Assembly (NCBI GenBank): GCA_035528235.1
Contig: DATKZB010000390.1
Location: forward strand, 1-26,224
DNA: 26,224 bases
Direction: 5' to 3'
Source: DATKZB01 sp035528235
GTDB lineage: Bacteria; Planctomycetota; Phycisphaerae; FEN-1346
Shown: piece after piece, positions 5,553 to 12,929 of the stretch
Layout of the letters: every line of letters begins with the position of its first letter
Position numbering within the stretch: the stretch's first letter is position 1
The notes under the pieces: generated by a model
The model's input: only the letters and a program-made list of their open reading frames with translations
Told to the model about the DNA's origin: nothing
The model's database searches: none
Made by a program: the position numbers and the translations under genes

Positions 5553-7997
5553 TCAGGGCGCCGTCTCGGTCGTCTCGGCGGCCTTCGGGCCAGACTGGGT
5601 GGCCTCGGATTCCTTGGACGCCGCGTCGGTCTCGGCGGCAACCGGAAGGATACGGACGATCAGCAGCACCTGGCCCTCGGGCAGCGGCACGACCTGCCAC
5701 CGCCAGTTGCCCAGCGCGAAGTTGGTCGAGCCGAGGGTGTCTATCCCGGCCCCCTCGTCGGCCTTCTGCCGGGCGCCCATCCCGGTTCCTCCGACGCGCT
5801 GCCGCACGTCGCCGTCCTTCCTCTTCTCGGCCCTCGCGTGAAGGTTGTTCCTGTCGGGGGCGGTCTTCGCCTCGACCGGCTTGCGTGGCGCGGTGGCCGG
5901 CTCGGGCGACGGCTTGGCGTGAACGGTGGCAGGCCCAGCCTGCCGGGCATCCGGAGCCATCTCGGCCTGTGCCGCGGGGGCGGGCGTGCCGGGTTTGACC
6001 CCAACGGCGCTTATATAAGCGGATTCCTGCTTCGCCACCTCGCTCTGGGCGCCGACCTGGCGCTCTTCGGCCATCTGGGCCAAGTCGTCGGCGTCCTTGT
6101 CGCGCGTCTCCGTCGCCGGGCGCTGGGCGCGGCCCGCCGGTTCGCCCGCGGGCTCCTTGGCCGGCCGCTTGCCGACCCACGCCATCATCGGCGGTTCGGC
6201 CGACTTGGCTTTCTGCTGCGTGGCGTTGTCGTCGGCCCGGTCCCCCCAGCTCGGGGTGGCGGTCGCGGCCGGCGGTTCGGCGGGTTTTTCGGCCGGGGGC
6301 GGGGGCGCCTCGGCCTTCTTCGCGGGGCTCTTCGGGCGATCAGCGGATCCACCCTTCGACAGGCCGTCGGCCGGGTGGGCTTCGTGCCCGGCGGTACTGT
6401 ATCCGAAGGAACGAGATTTAAACTCGTCGGCCCCCCCCGCGCCGGCCTTGCCCACGGACCGGCCCCACGATTCCCCTTCGGCCCTGGCCAGGTCGCCATG
6501 GGCCCTCAGTTGGTTCTGGAGCCGGCCGATGGCCTGGAACAGCGTGCTGGAGTCCATGCCGACGGTCATCGTGGTGGCCTGGGCCAACTGGGCGCCGAAA
6601 CGCGACAGGTTATCGCGGTCGGTCAGGACGACCCACGTGTCGGCGCCGTTGCGGCTGGCGAGGAAGTAGACGCCTGCCTTGGCGGCCGCCTTGGCGCCCG
6701 CCTCGTCCAGGCTCTCGGCCAGGGCGCCGCGCATGCCGCGGCCGGTCTCGCGCCCGCTACTGCGGTCCGCCTGGGTCGCGGGCAACTCCTCCCAGTTGTT
6801 CGCGCCGAACAGCCGGACGAGTTCCTTGTTGGCCTCCACGCGCGAGGCGGTGCGGACCACCAGTTGGTTGTCGGCGTGGTCGAGGTTCGTCGGCGTGGCG
6901 ACGGCACGCAGGTCGTCGACGGCGGCCTGCCCCAGCGCGACGGAGTTCATCATCGTCTGGACCATCCGGGGTCCGTCTTGCGTCGCCGCCACAACCGGGT
7001 ACGCCGTGTCGGGGCCGGCCTTCCCGAGGCCCGCGGCGACGGTGGACTCGGGCGCCACGAACAGGTCCGCCATGTCGGTGTGGCCGAGTTTCGCGACCTC
7101 CTCCAGCCCGACGGTTCCCCCATCGAGGTAGCGCACGGCGGCCCCGTTGGACTGAAACCGCAGGCGGTCGGCGGTTCCTCGGCGCACGAGGCCGAGGTCG
7201 GCCGTTGCCACCCGCACTTGATCGTCGACGATCGTCACGCCCGCCGGAGCCAGACCCTGAGCGGTCGGCGCCGGGCGAACGACCTGCTCGTTGCCGAAGA
7301 TGGCCTGCTGGCCGGCGACGTCTTCGAGGTTGGCCAAACCCGTGGTCGAGGCCCTGGCCAGCCCCCGAGCCGGCCGCGCGTCGGCCTTCTCCTGACGCTC
7401 GCCCAGCGTGTTGACGCCGACGCCGGCCTTGCTGTCCCCGTCGAGTCCGTAGGCGTCGGGCGTCTCGCCTGCGGCCCACCGTTTCTTGCCGGCGGAGGTG
7501 AAGTGGGCCGCCTCCGGCGACGCCTCTTCCGCTTCGCGCCGCGTCTCAACCTCCTCCGCAAGACTCCGCTCAACGTTGAACACCACGGCAGGCGACCTGG
7601 CCGACGGCGCCGACATCATCTCCGCCTGGTTGGCCAGCCACGCGAACACGCCGATTCCGGCCGCCAGCAGGAACGTGGCGGCGATGGCCAGCGCCCGCGG
7701 CCAGGTGCGGGCCCGGGCCAGCGCCAGCGTCCGCTCGTGGGGTTGTCCCTGGACGGCGCCGCGGGGTTCGAGGATGCTGCGGCGTTCCATCTCGCGCATC
7801 ACGTCGCGCGCCAAGCCCTCCGGGGCCGCGCGGACCGGCAGGCGGCCCAGCAGGTCGGCCGTGGCGCGGAGTTCTTCGAGCACCTTGCGGCAGTCGGCAC
7901 AGGTATCCAGGTGGGCACGGACGGCGGCCGACAAATGGGCCGAGAGTTCCTTGTCCAGGTACGCCGAAAGATGTTCACGTGCCTCGTCGCACAACAT
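5553..7997 (-). CDS. Membrane anti-sigma factor with zinc-finger domain and very large extracytoplasmic part
   Basis: An 814-residue protein. Residues 1-50 are a zinc-binding anti-sigma domain (zf-HC2 type) with the H29-x3-C33-x2-C36 motif (AHLDTCADCRK), which by family holds the cognate ECF sigma inactive in the cytoplasm. One transmembrane helix lies at about 101-122. Nearly 700 residues follow outside: mixed alpha/beta segments around 225-510 (for example AGVYFLASRNGADTWVVLTDRDNLSRFG), a long Pro/Ala/Lys-rich low-complexity stretch (about 550-730), and a conserved-looking end (LGNWRWQVVPLPEGQVLLIVRILPV). ATG at 7997 has GGAG 9 nt upstream. It follows the sigma gene by 41 bp, so the two form an operon. 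Typical anti-sigmas are 200-300 residues. Confidence 0.85.
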   Translation of the reverse strand: MLCDEAREHLSAYLDKELSAHLSAAVRAHLDTCADCRKVLEELRATADLLGRLPVRAAPEGLARDVMREMERRSILEPRGAVQGQPHERTLALARARTWPRALAIAATFLLAAGIGVFAWLANQAEMMSAPSARSPAVVFNVERSLAEEVETRREAEEASPEAAHFTSAGKKRWAAGETPDAYGLDGDSKAGVGVNTLGERQEKADARPARGLARASTTGLANLEDVAGQQAIFGNEQVVRPAPTAQGLAPAGVTIVDDQVRVATADLGLVRRGTADRLRFQSNGAAVRYLDGGTVGLEEVAKLGHTDMADLFVAPESTVAAGLGKAGPDTAYPVVAATQDGPRMVQTMMNSVALGQAAVDDLRAVATPTNLDHADNQLVVRTASRVEANKELVRLFGANNWEELPATQADRSSGRETGRGMRGALAESLDEAGAKAAAKAGVYFLASRNGADTWVVLTDRDNLSRFGAQLAQATTMTVGMDSSTLFQAIGRLQNQLRAHGDLARAEGESWGRSVGKAGAGGADEFKSRSFGYSTAGHEAHPADGLSKGGSADRPKSPAKKAEAPPPPAEKPAEPPAATATPSWGDRADDNATQQKAKSAEPPMMAWVGKRPAKEPAGEPAGRAQRPATETRDKDADDLAQMAEERQVGAQSEVAKQESAYISAVGVKPGTPAPAAQAEMAPDARQAGPATVHAKPSPEPATAPRKPVEAKTAPDRNNLHARAEKRKDGDVRQRVGGTGMGARQKADEGAGIDTLGSTNFALGNWRWQVVPLPEGQVLLIVRILPVAAETDAASKESEATQSGPKAAETTETAP

Positions 7998-8038
7998 GAC
8001 CGATTACTCCACCCCCACGATGCCCGCCCCGCCGATCA

Positions 8039-8635
8039 TCAGCACTCCAGGAGCGGCCTCAACTTGTCCCTCAGCATCAGCCGGGCCCGATGCAGTCGCG
8101 ATTTCACGGTTCCCGGCGGCACATCCAGTATCTCGGCGATTTCGTGGTAGTCGCAGTGCTGAATGTCCCGCAGCACGACCACCGTCCGATGCTCCTCGTC
8201 GAGGCTGTCGATCGCCTCCTGGACCAGGGCCTCCGTTTCGGCGGCCACCAGCGGATCCGCCGGGTCCGCCGAGGCCGGGTCGATCACGGCGTCGCCGGGG
8301 TTCGAATCGTCGTCGCTGCCGGCGGGCGAGCCCATCTGCACCCATTTCCGTTTCCGGCGGTGACTCAGCGACGTGTTCACCGCAATCCGGAACAGCCACG
8401 TGTACAGGCTGCTCGAGCCGCGGAAATGCTCCAGGTTCTCATACGCCTTGACGAACGTGTCCTGCACGAGGTCGCGTGCGTCCTCGGCCGACCCCACCAG
8501 CCGGTACACGGTGTTGTGCAGACGGTCCTTGTGGCGTTCGACGATCTCGCCGAACGCGGCGCCGTTGCCGGCCCTTGCCTGGCCCACCAGTTCATGGTCG
8601 GCCAAGCCGTTTCGTGATGCCGCTCGTGAGGCCAC
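8039..8635 (-). CDS. RNA polymerase ECF sigma factor (RpoE-like)
   Basis: A 198-residue sigma70-family regulator. Region 2 spans about residues 30-97 (RLVGSAEDARDLVQDTFVKAY, then SSLYTWLFRIAVNTSL), which binds core polymerase and the -10 element. Region 4 spans about 145-193 (LDEEHRTVVVLRDI, then YHEIAEILDVPPGTVKSRL), the -35-binding helix-turn-helix. An acidic linker of about 45 residues joins them. The chosen start is a GTG at 8635; AGAGGG lies rather far upstream, so the first few residues are uncertain. It precedes the anti-sigma gene in one operon and should be held inactive by it until an envelope signal arrives. Confidence 0.93.
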   Translation of the reverse strand: MASRAASRNGLADHELVGQARAGNGAAFGEIVERHKDRLHNTVYRLVGSAEDARDLVQDTFVKAYENLEHFRGSSSLYTWLFRIAVNTSLSHRRKRKWVQMGSPAGSDDDSNPGDAVIDPASADPADPLVAAETEALVQEAIDSLDEEHRTVVVLRDIQHCDYHEIAEILDVPPGTVKSRLHRARLMLRDKLRPLLEC

Positions 8636-8742
8636 TGATTCCTGTCTGCCCTCTTAGACACCGCCGTGTCGGCGGGGTTCCCGAAAAACGGAAAATCCGG
8701 CCCTTGCCGGTCCCAGGCGCGTTCCGACCCCTGGGGGATTCT

Positions 8743-8771
8743 ACTATAATCCCGGCCGCGGGCTGCCACAA
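8743..8771 (-). promoter_or_regulatory. Possible promoter of the sigma/anti-sigma operon
   Basis: On the minus strand TTGTGG (8766-8771), 17 bp, TATAGT (8743-8748), with a predicted leader of about 100 nt. The -35 box matches at only three positions. The palindromic -10 region also reads TATAAT on the plus strand (8745-8750) but with a poor -35 box. Confidence 0.35.
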
Positions 8772-8871
8772 GGGGCCGGTGCGGGCGCAGAAACTCCTCC
8801 CAACACGTTCTCCCCTGTCCATACGAGCGCCGCGGCCGCGCGTTTTGGAAAAACCCCGCCGCGGCCCGCCG

Positions 8872-8900
8872 TTGGCTTTTGACCGGCCCTGGCGTAGAAT
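8872..8900 (+). promoter_or_regulatory. Promoter of hypF
   Basis: TTGGCT (8872-8877), 17 bp, TAGAAT (8895-8900). A start near 8907 would place the in-frame TTG at 8879 upstream of the transcript, which supports initiation at the GTG at 8939. The rest of 8636-8938 holds the sigma promoter and a small hairpin at 8656-8669 (GACAC-CGCC-GTGTC); no gene is seen there. Confidence 0.5.
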
Positions 8901-8938
8901 ACCCGACCGGGCACGTGCCGGGGGCTGAGGCACCATTC

Positions 8939-11296
8939 GTGACTGACTGCAAGCCAACCGACGGCCGCGCCGGGACCGTCCGCCGACGGGTCCGGGTGCG
9001 CGGTATCGTTCAGGGCGTCGGGTTCCGCCCGACGGTCTACCGTCTGGCCGTCGAGCGGCGCCTGGGCGGCTGGGTCCTGAACGACGCCGAGGGCGTGCTG
9101 ATGGAACTGGAGGGTCCCCCCGCGGCCGTCGAGGCGTTTCTAGCGGACCTGCGCGACCGCCCGCCGCCGCTGGCTCACGTCGCCGCCGTCGAGGCCGACG
9201 ACGTGGCCCCGAAGGGCGAGACCGGTTTTGCGATCGTGCCGTCGGCCGGCGGCCGCCGAGAGGCCCTGGTCTCGCCCGACACGGCCGTCTGCCCCGACTG
9301 CCTTCGCGAACTCGCCGACCCCGCCGACCGCCGCTTCCGCTACCCCTTCATCAACTGCACGAACTGCGGGCCGCGGTACTCCATCATCACCGACATCCCG
9401 TACGACCGGCCGAACACGACGATGCGGGCCTTCGCCATGTGTCCCGCCTGCCGTGCCGAGTACGACGATCCGCGCGACCGGCGGTTCCACGCCCAGCCCA
9501 ACGCCTGCCCGGCGTGCGGCCCCGCCCTGGCGCTCCACGATGCCGACGGCCGGCCGGTGCCGTGCGACGACCCCGTCGGGGGGGTCCGCGAGGCTCTGCT
9601 GGCCGGCCGCATTGTTGCCATCAAGGGACTGACGGGTTTCCACCTGGCCTGCGACGCCCGCAGCGACGCCGCCGTCGCCGCGCTGCGCCGGCGCAAGGGC
9701 CGCGACCAGAAGGCGTTTGCCATGATGGCCGCCTCGGCCGAGGCGGTCGCCCGCCGCGCGTGTCTGGACGAGGCCGGGCGGGCGCTCCTGGAGTCGGTCC
9801 AGCGGCCCATCGTGCTGGCGCCGAAGCGGCCGGGCCACGACATCGCCCCGCTCGTGGCGCCTCGGAGCCCGTACTTCGGCTTCATGCTGCCGTACGCGCC
9901 GGTGCACTACCTGATTTTCGAGGGCGACTTCCCGCCCATGGTCATGACGAGCGGCAACCTCTCGGAAGAACCCATCTGCCGCGAAGACGACGAGGCCGTC
10001 CGCCGCCTCTCGGGCATCGCCGACCTGTACCTGCTGCACAACCGGCCCATCCACACGGTCTGCGACGACTCGGTGACGATGGTGCAGCGCGGCCGGCCGC
10101 TGGTGCTTCGGCGTGGGCGCGGCTACGCCCCGCGGCCCATCCGGCTGCCCGTGGCGGCGGCCGAGCCGATTCTGGCGGTCGGGCCCGAACTCAAGAACGC
10201 CGTGTGCCTGGTCCGCGGCCAGGAGGCCTTCGTCAGCCAGCACGTCGGCGACCTCAAGAACGCCTTGGCCGCCGGGTACTTCGAGGCCACCATCGAGAAA
10301 CTCGAGCGCCTGCTCGAGGTCGCCCCGGCCGCCATCGCCCACGACCTGCACCCGGCGTACCTGTCGACGCGGTACGCCCGCCGCCGCGCGGACCGGACGG
10401 GTGTGCGGCTGGTGGGCGTCCAGCATCACCATGCCCACGTCGCCGGCGTGATGGCCGAGTGCGGCCTGGAGGGCGAGGTCATCGGCCTGGCGATGGACGG
10501 CACCGGCTACGGCACCGACGGCACCGTCTGGGGCGGCGAGGTGCTCCGGGCCTCGGCGGCGGAATTTGCGCGACTCGGCCACCTGGCTTGCGTTCCGCTG
10601 CCGGGCGGCGACGCCGCCATCGAGCACCCCGTCCGCACGGCCTGGGCGTTTCTGCTTCAGGCGTACGGGGCCGAGGGGGCCGAGGCCCATCGCGTGGGCC
10701 ACCTGGCGCCGGTGCCGGCGACCGACCGCCGCCTGTGGACCGACATGACGGCGCGCGGCGTCAACGCGCCCCGGGCGTGCGGCCTGGGCCGGCTCTTCGA
10801 CGCCGTGAGCGTGCTGGCGGGCGTCTCGGCCGAGAATTCGTACGAGGGCCAGGCGGCCGTCGAACTCGAGGCGGCCGCCGCCGCGATGCCCGACGACGCC
10901 CCGCCGTACCCGTTCGCCATCGGCCAGGCCACCGACGCCGGAAGCGGCGGCGTGCCACAGGGCTGGGTCATCGACACGGTGCCGCTGGTCTGCGGCGTGG
11001 TGGCCGACGTCGAGGCGGGCCGAAGCGCGGCCGAGGTGGGCGCCCGGTTCCACGCCGGCGTGGCGGCGATGCTCCGCGAGGCCGCCCGACGGGCCCGGGC
11101 CGAGACGGCCCTCGCGCGGGTCGTCCTCTCGGGCGGGTGCTTCGCCAACGACCGGCTGGTCCGGACACTGGCCCCCGCGCTTGAATCCGACGGGTTCGGC
11201 GTGTATGTTCACCGCGATGTGCCGCCCGGCGACGGCGGCGTGGCCCTCGGCCAGGCGTACGTTGCCGCCGCGCGGCTCGGGGCCGAGCGGCGTTAG
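8939..11296 (+). CDS. hypF: Carbamoyltransferase HypF, [NiFe]-hydrogenase maturation
   Basis: A 785-residue protein with all HypF domains in order. Acylphosphatase domain at about 15-100 (RVRGIVQGVGFRPTVYRLA). Two zinc fingers (C118xxC121 with C140xxC143; C168xxC171 with C190xxC193). YrdC-like domain at about 210-390 (GRIVAIKGLTGFHLACDA). Kae1-like carbamoyltransfer domain to the end (VQHHHAHVAGVMAE, MDGTGYGTDGTVWGGE, LSGGCFANDRLV). By family it converts carbamoyl phosphate to carbamoyl adenylate and passes the group to HypE for the cyanide ligands of the NiFe site. I chose the GTG at 8939: TGAGG lies 9 nt upstream and it sits after a good promoter. It heads hypF-hypC-hypD. Confidence 0.96.
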   Translation: MTDCKPTDGRAGTVRRRVRVRGIVQGVGFRPTVYRLAVERRLGGWVLNDAEGVLMELEGPPAAVEAFLADLRDRPPPLAHVAAVEADDVAPKGETGFAIVPSAGGRREALVSPDTAVCPDCLRELADPADRRFRYPFINCTNCGPRYSIITDIPYDRPNTTMRAFAMCPACRAEYDDPRDRRFHAQPNACPACGPALALHDADGRPVPCDDPVGGVREALLAGRIVAIKGLTGFHLACDARSDAAVAALRRRKGRDQKAFAMMAASAEAVARRACLDEAGRALLESVQRPIVLAPKRPGHDIAPLVAPRSPYFGFMLPYAPVHYLIFEGDFPPMVMTSGNLSEEPICREDDEAVRRLSGIADLYLLHNRPIHTVCDDSVTMVQRGRPLVLRRGRGYAPRPIRLPVAAAEPILAVGPELKNAVCLVRGQEAFVSQHVGDLKNALAAGYFEATIEKLERLLEVAPAAIAHDLHPAYLSTRYARRRADRTGVRLVGVQHHHAHVAGVMAECGLEGEVIGLAMDGTGYGTDGTVWGGEVLRASAAEFARLGHLACVPLPGGDAAIEHPVRTAWAFLLQAYGAEGAEAHRVGHLAPVPATDRRLWTDMTARGVNAPRACGLGRLFDAVSVLAGVSAENSYEGQAAVELEAAAAAMPDDAPPYPFAIGQATDAGSGGVPQGWVIDTVPLVCGVVADVEAGRSAAEVGARFHAGVAAMLREAARRARAETALARVVLSGGCFANDRLVRTLAPALESDGFGVYVHRDVPPGDGGVALGQAYVAAARLGAERR

Positions 11297-11301
11297 CCTT
11301 A

Positions 11302-11344
11302 CAACGCGACGTGTCACGCGGCGGCCTGGGAAGGCCGCCGCGCG
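11302..11344. repeat. TACAACGC-family palindromic element between hypF and hypC
   Basis: It begins TACAACGCGACGTGTC at 11302 and continues into the perfect 11-bp hairpin with GGGA loop (11317-11342), the same hairpin as at 2440-2465 and 13099-13124. A further GC-rich palindrome (GCCGCGC...GCGCGGC) follows near 11382-11400. It starts 5 bp after the hypF stop. Confidence 0.6.
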
Positions 11345-11428
11345 GAGGGCGCGGCGCGGGTGCGAATCGGGCACCGTTAGCCGCCGCGCTTGCGCGGCGC
11401 GGCTGTGCGAATTGACGAGGTCGTAACC

Positions 11429-11659
11429 ATGTGCCTAGCCATACCCGGCCAGATCGTGTCGAAGGAAGCCGGCATGGGCCTCATCGACATCCGCGGTAAC
11501 CGGATGCGGGCGGGCCTGCTGCTTGTGCCGGAGGCCCAGGTCGGCGACTGGGTGCTCGTGCACGCCGGGTTCGCCATCACGCAGCTTACGCCCGAGGACG
11601 CCGCCGAGACCAACGCCCTGTTCGACCAGATGGAGGACCTGAAGGGCGGCCCGTTGTGA
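11429..11659 (+). CDS. hypC: Hydrogenase maturation chaperone HypC
   Basis: A 76-residue protein with the diagnostic N-terminus MCLAIPGQIV; Cys2 is the conserved residue that by family carries the Fe(CN)2CO unit together with HypD and delivers it to the large subunit. The body is the expected small beta-barrel (GLIDIRGNRMRAGLLLVPEAQVGDWVLVHAGFAITQL). The ATG at 11429 is set by the invariant MC start and a GAGG site 8 nt upstream; an earlier in-frame start at 11390 would add residues never seen in the family. It lies 132 bp after hypF. Confidence 0.96.
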   Translation: MCLAIPGQIVSKEAGMGLIDIRGNRMRAGLLLVPEAQVGDWVLVHAGFAITQLTPEDAAETNALFDQMEDLKGGPL

Positions 11660-11720
11660 CCGCGCGGCCGTCTTCGCCTGGCTGGCACTTGGGGATATGG
11701 CGGGTCAAGATTGGGTTGGG

Positions 11721-11819
11721 GCGCGGTGGGTCCCCGTACCCACCGCGCCAACCCGACATCTTACGCGGAGCGCGGCGGGTACGGGGACCCGCCGCGCAAA
11801 CACGCAAAGTTAAACTGCT
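11721..11819. repeat. Two-hairpin palindromic element, copy 1 (hypC-hypD gap)
   Basis: Hairpin 1 at 11721-11748 (11-bp perfect stem, loop CCCCGT) and hairpin 2 at 11770-11797 (11-bp perfect stem, loop ACGGGG). The loops are mutually complementary, and hairpin 2 is close to the reverse complement of hairpin 1. The 22 bases after hairpin 2 (11798-11819) match 19 of 22 in the inverted copy at 24259-24280. The element fills the gap before hypD. Confidence 0.7.
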
Positions 11820-11840
11820 GCAGTTACCTGGTGTGAAGCC

Positions 11841-12929
11841 ATGATCAACACCCGCGTGGAGCAGTATCAGCGCGACATCGCCGCCGCCGCCGAGGCCATT
11901 CCCGGCGACGCCCCGGTGGCGCTGATGGAGATCTGCGGCACGCACACGGTGGCCATCCGCCGGTCGGGCCTCAGGAGCCTGCTGCCGAAGCGCGTCCGCC
12001 TCATCAGCGGCCCGGGGTGCCCGGTGTGCGTGACGAGCCAGGGCACGATCGACGCCCTCGTCGACCTGGCCGGACGCCCGGGCGTGACGGTGGCCACGTT
12101 CGGCGACATGGTCCGCGTGCCGGGCAGCCGATCGAGCCTGGAGCGCGAGAAGGCCGCGGGCGGCCGCGTGGCCGTCTGTTACTCGGTTCTGGAGGCGCTC
12201 GACCTGGCCCGTCGCCGGCCCCGGGAGACGGTCGTCTTTGCGGCCGTGGGCTTCGAGACGACCGCCCCCGGCACGGCTGCCGCCATCGAGACGGCCCGGG
12301 CCGAGGGTCTCGCCAACTTCCTCATCCTGCCCGGCCACAAGTGGATCATCCCGGCGATGGACGCCCTGCTGGCCGGCGGCGAGGTCCGCATCGACGCCTT
12401 TCTGTGCCCGGGGCACGTCAGTGTGGTCATCGGCAGCCGGGCCTACGAGCCCATTGCCGCGCGGTACAAGCGGCCGTGCGTCGTCGCCGGGTTCACGGCC
12501 GAGCAGGTGCTTGCCGGCATCGCGGCGATTCTGCGGCAGTTGGCGGCGGGCGAGGCGCGGGTCGAGAACGCCTACGCCCAGGCCGTTCGGCCCGAGGGCA
12601 ACCCGGCGGCGCTCGCCGTCCTTGGCCGCGTCTTCGAGCCGGTCGAGACGGTGTGGCGCGGCCTGGGTCCGATTCCCGGCAGCGGGATGGGCCTCGGGGC
12701 GGCCTACGCCGCCTTCGACGGGCCGCGGGCGCTCGGCCTGGAGTGGCCGCCGCCGGAGACCGAGGCCGACGTGCGCGGTTGCCGTTGCGGCGACGTCATC
12801 CGCGGCCTGATTGAGCCGCACGCCTGCCCGCTCTTCGGGCAGGGCTGTTCGCCGGCCCATCCGGTGGGGCCGTGCATGGTTAGCCGCGAGGGGTCCTGCC
12901 AGGCGGAGTATAAATATGGAAAACTTTAG
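11841..12929 (+). CDS. hypD: Hydrogenase maturation protein HypD
   Basis: A 362-residue iron-sulfur protein. The family motifs are intact: CGTHT (from C32), GPGCPVC (C60 and C63), and a Cys-rich C-terminus (GCRCGDVIRG, PHACPLFGQGCSPAHPVGPCMVSREGSC) that by family binds a 4Fe-4S cluster. With HypC it assembles the Fe(CN)2CO centre of [NiFe] hydrogenase. The ATG at 11841 fits the family length, but the 20 bases before it have no purine-rich ribosome site; they belong to the end of the two-hairpin element. Its 3' end overlaps the first possible start of the apbE-like gene by 14 bp. No hypE, hypA, hypB or hydrogenase subunit is in view. Confidence 0.96.
   Translation: MINTRVEQYQRDIAAAAEAIPGDAPVALMEICGTHTVAIRRSGLRSLLPKRVRLISGPGCPVCVTSQGTIDALVDLAGRPGVTVATFGDMVRVPGSRSSLEREKAAGGRVAVCYSVLEALDLARRRPRETVVFAAVGFETTAPGTAAAIETARAEGLANFLILPGHKWIIPAMDALLAGGEVRIDAFLCPGHVSVVIGSRAYEPIAARYKRPCVVAGFTAEQVLAGIAAILRQLAAGEARVENAYAQAVRPEGNPAALAVLGRVFEPVETVWRGLGPIPGSGMGLGAAYAAFDGPRALGLEWPPPETEADVRGCRCGDVIRGLIEPHACPLFGQGCSPAHPVGPCMVSREGSCQAEYKYGKL

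Noticed and set aside
8879..8938. Upstream TTG start for hypF at 8879
   Set aside because: It falls inside the likely promoter (8872-8900) and adds residues with no family match; the GTG at 8939 has a TGAGG site.
9140..11374. 744-codon minus-strand frame opposite hypF
   Set aside because: Antisense shadow of a clearly recognised HypF.
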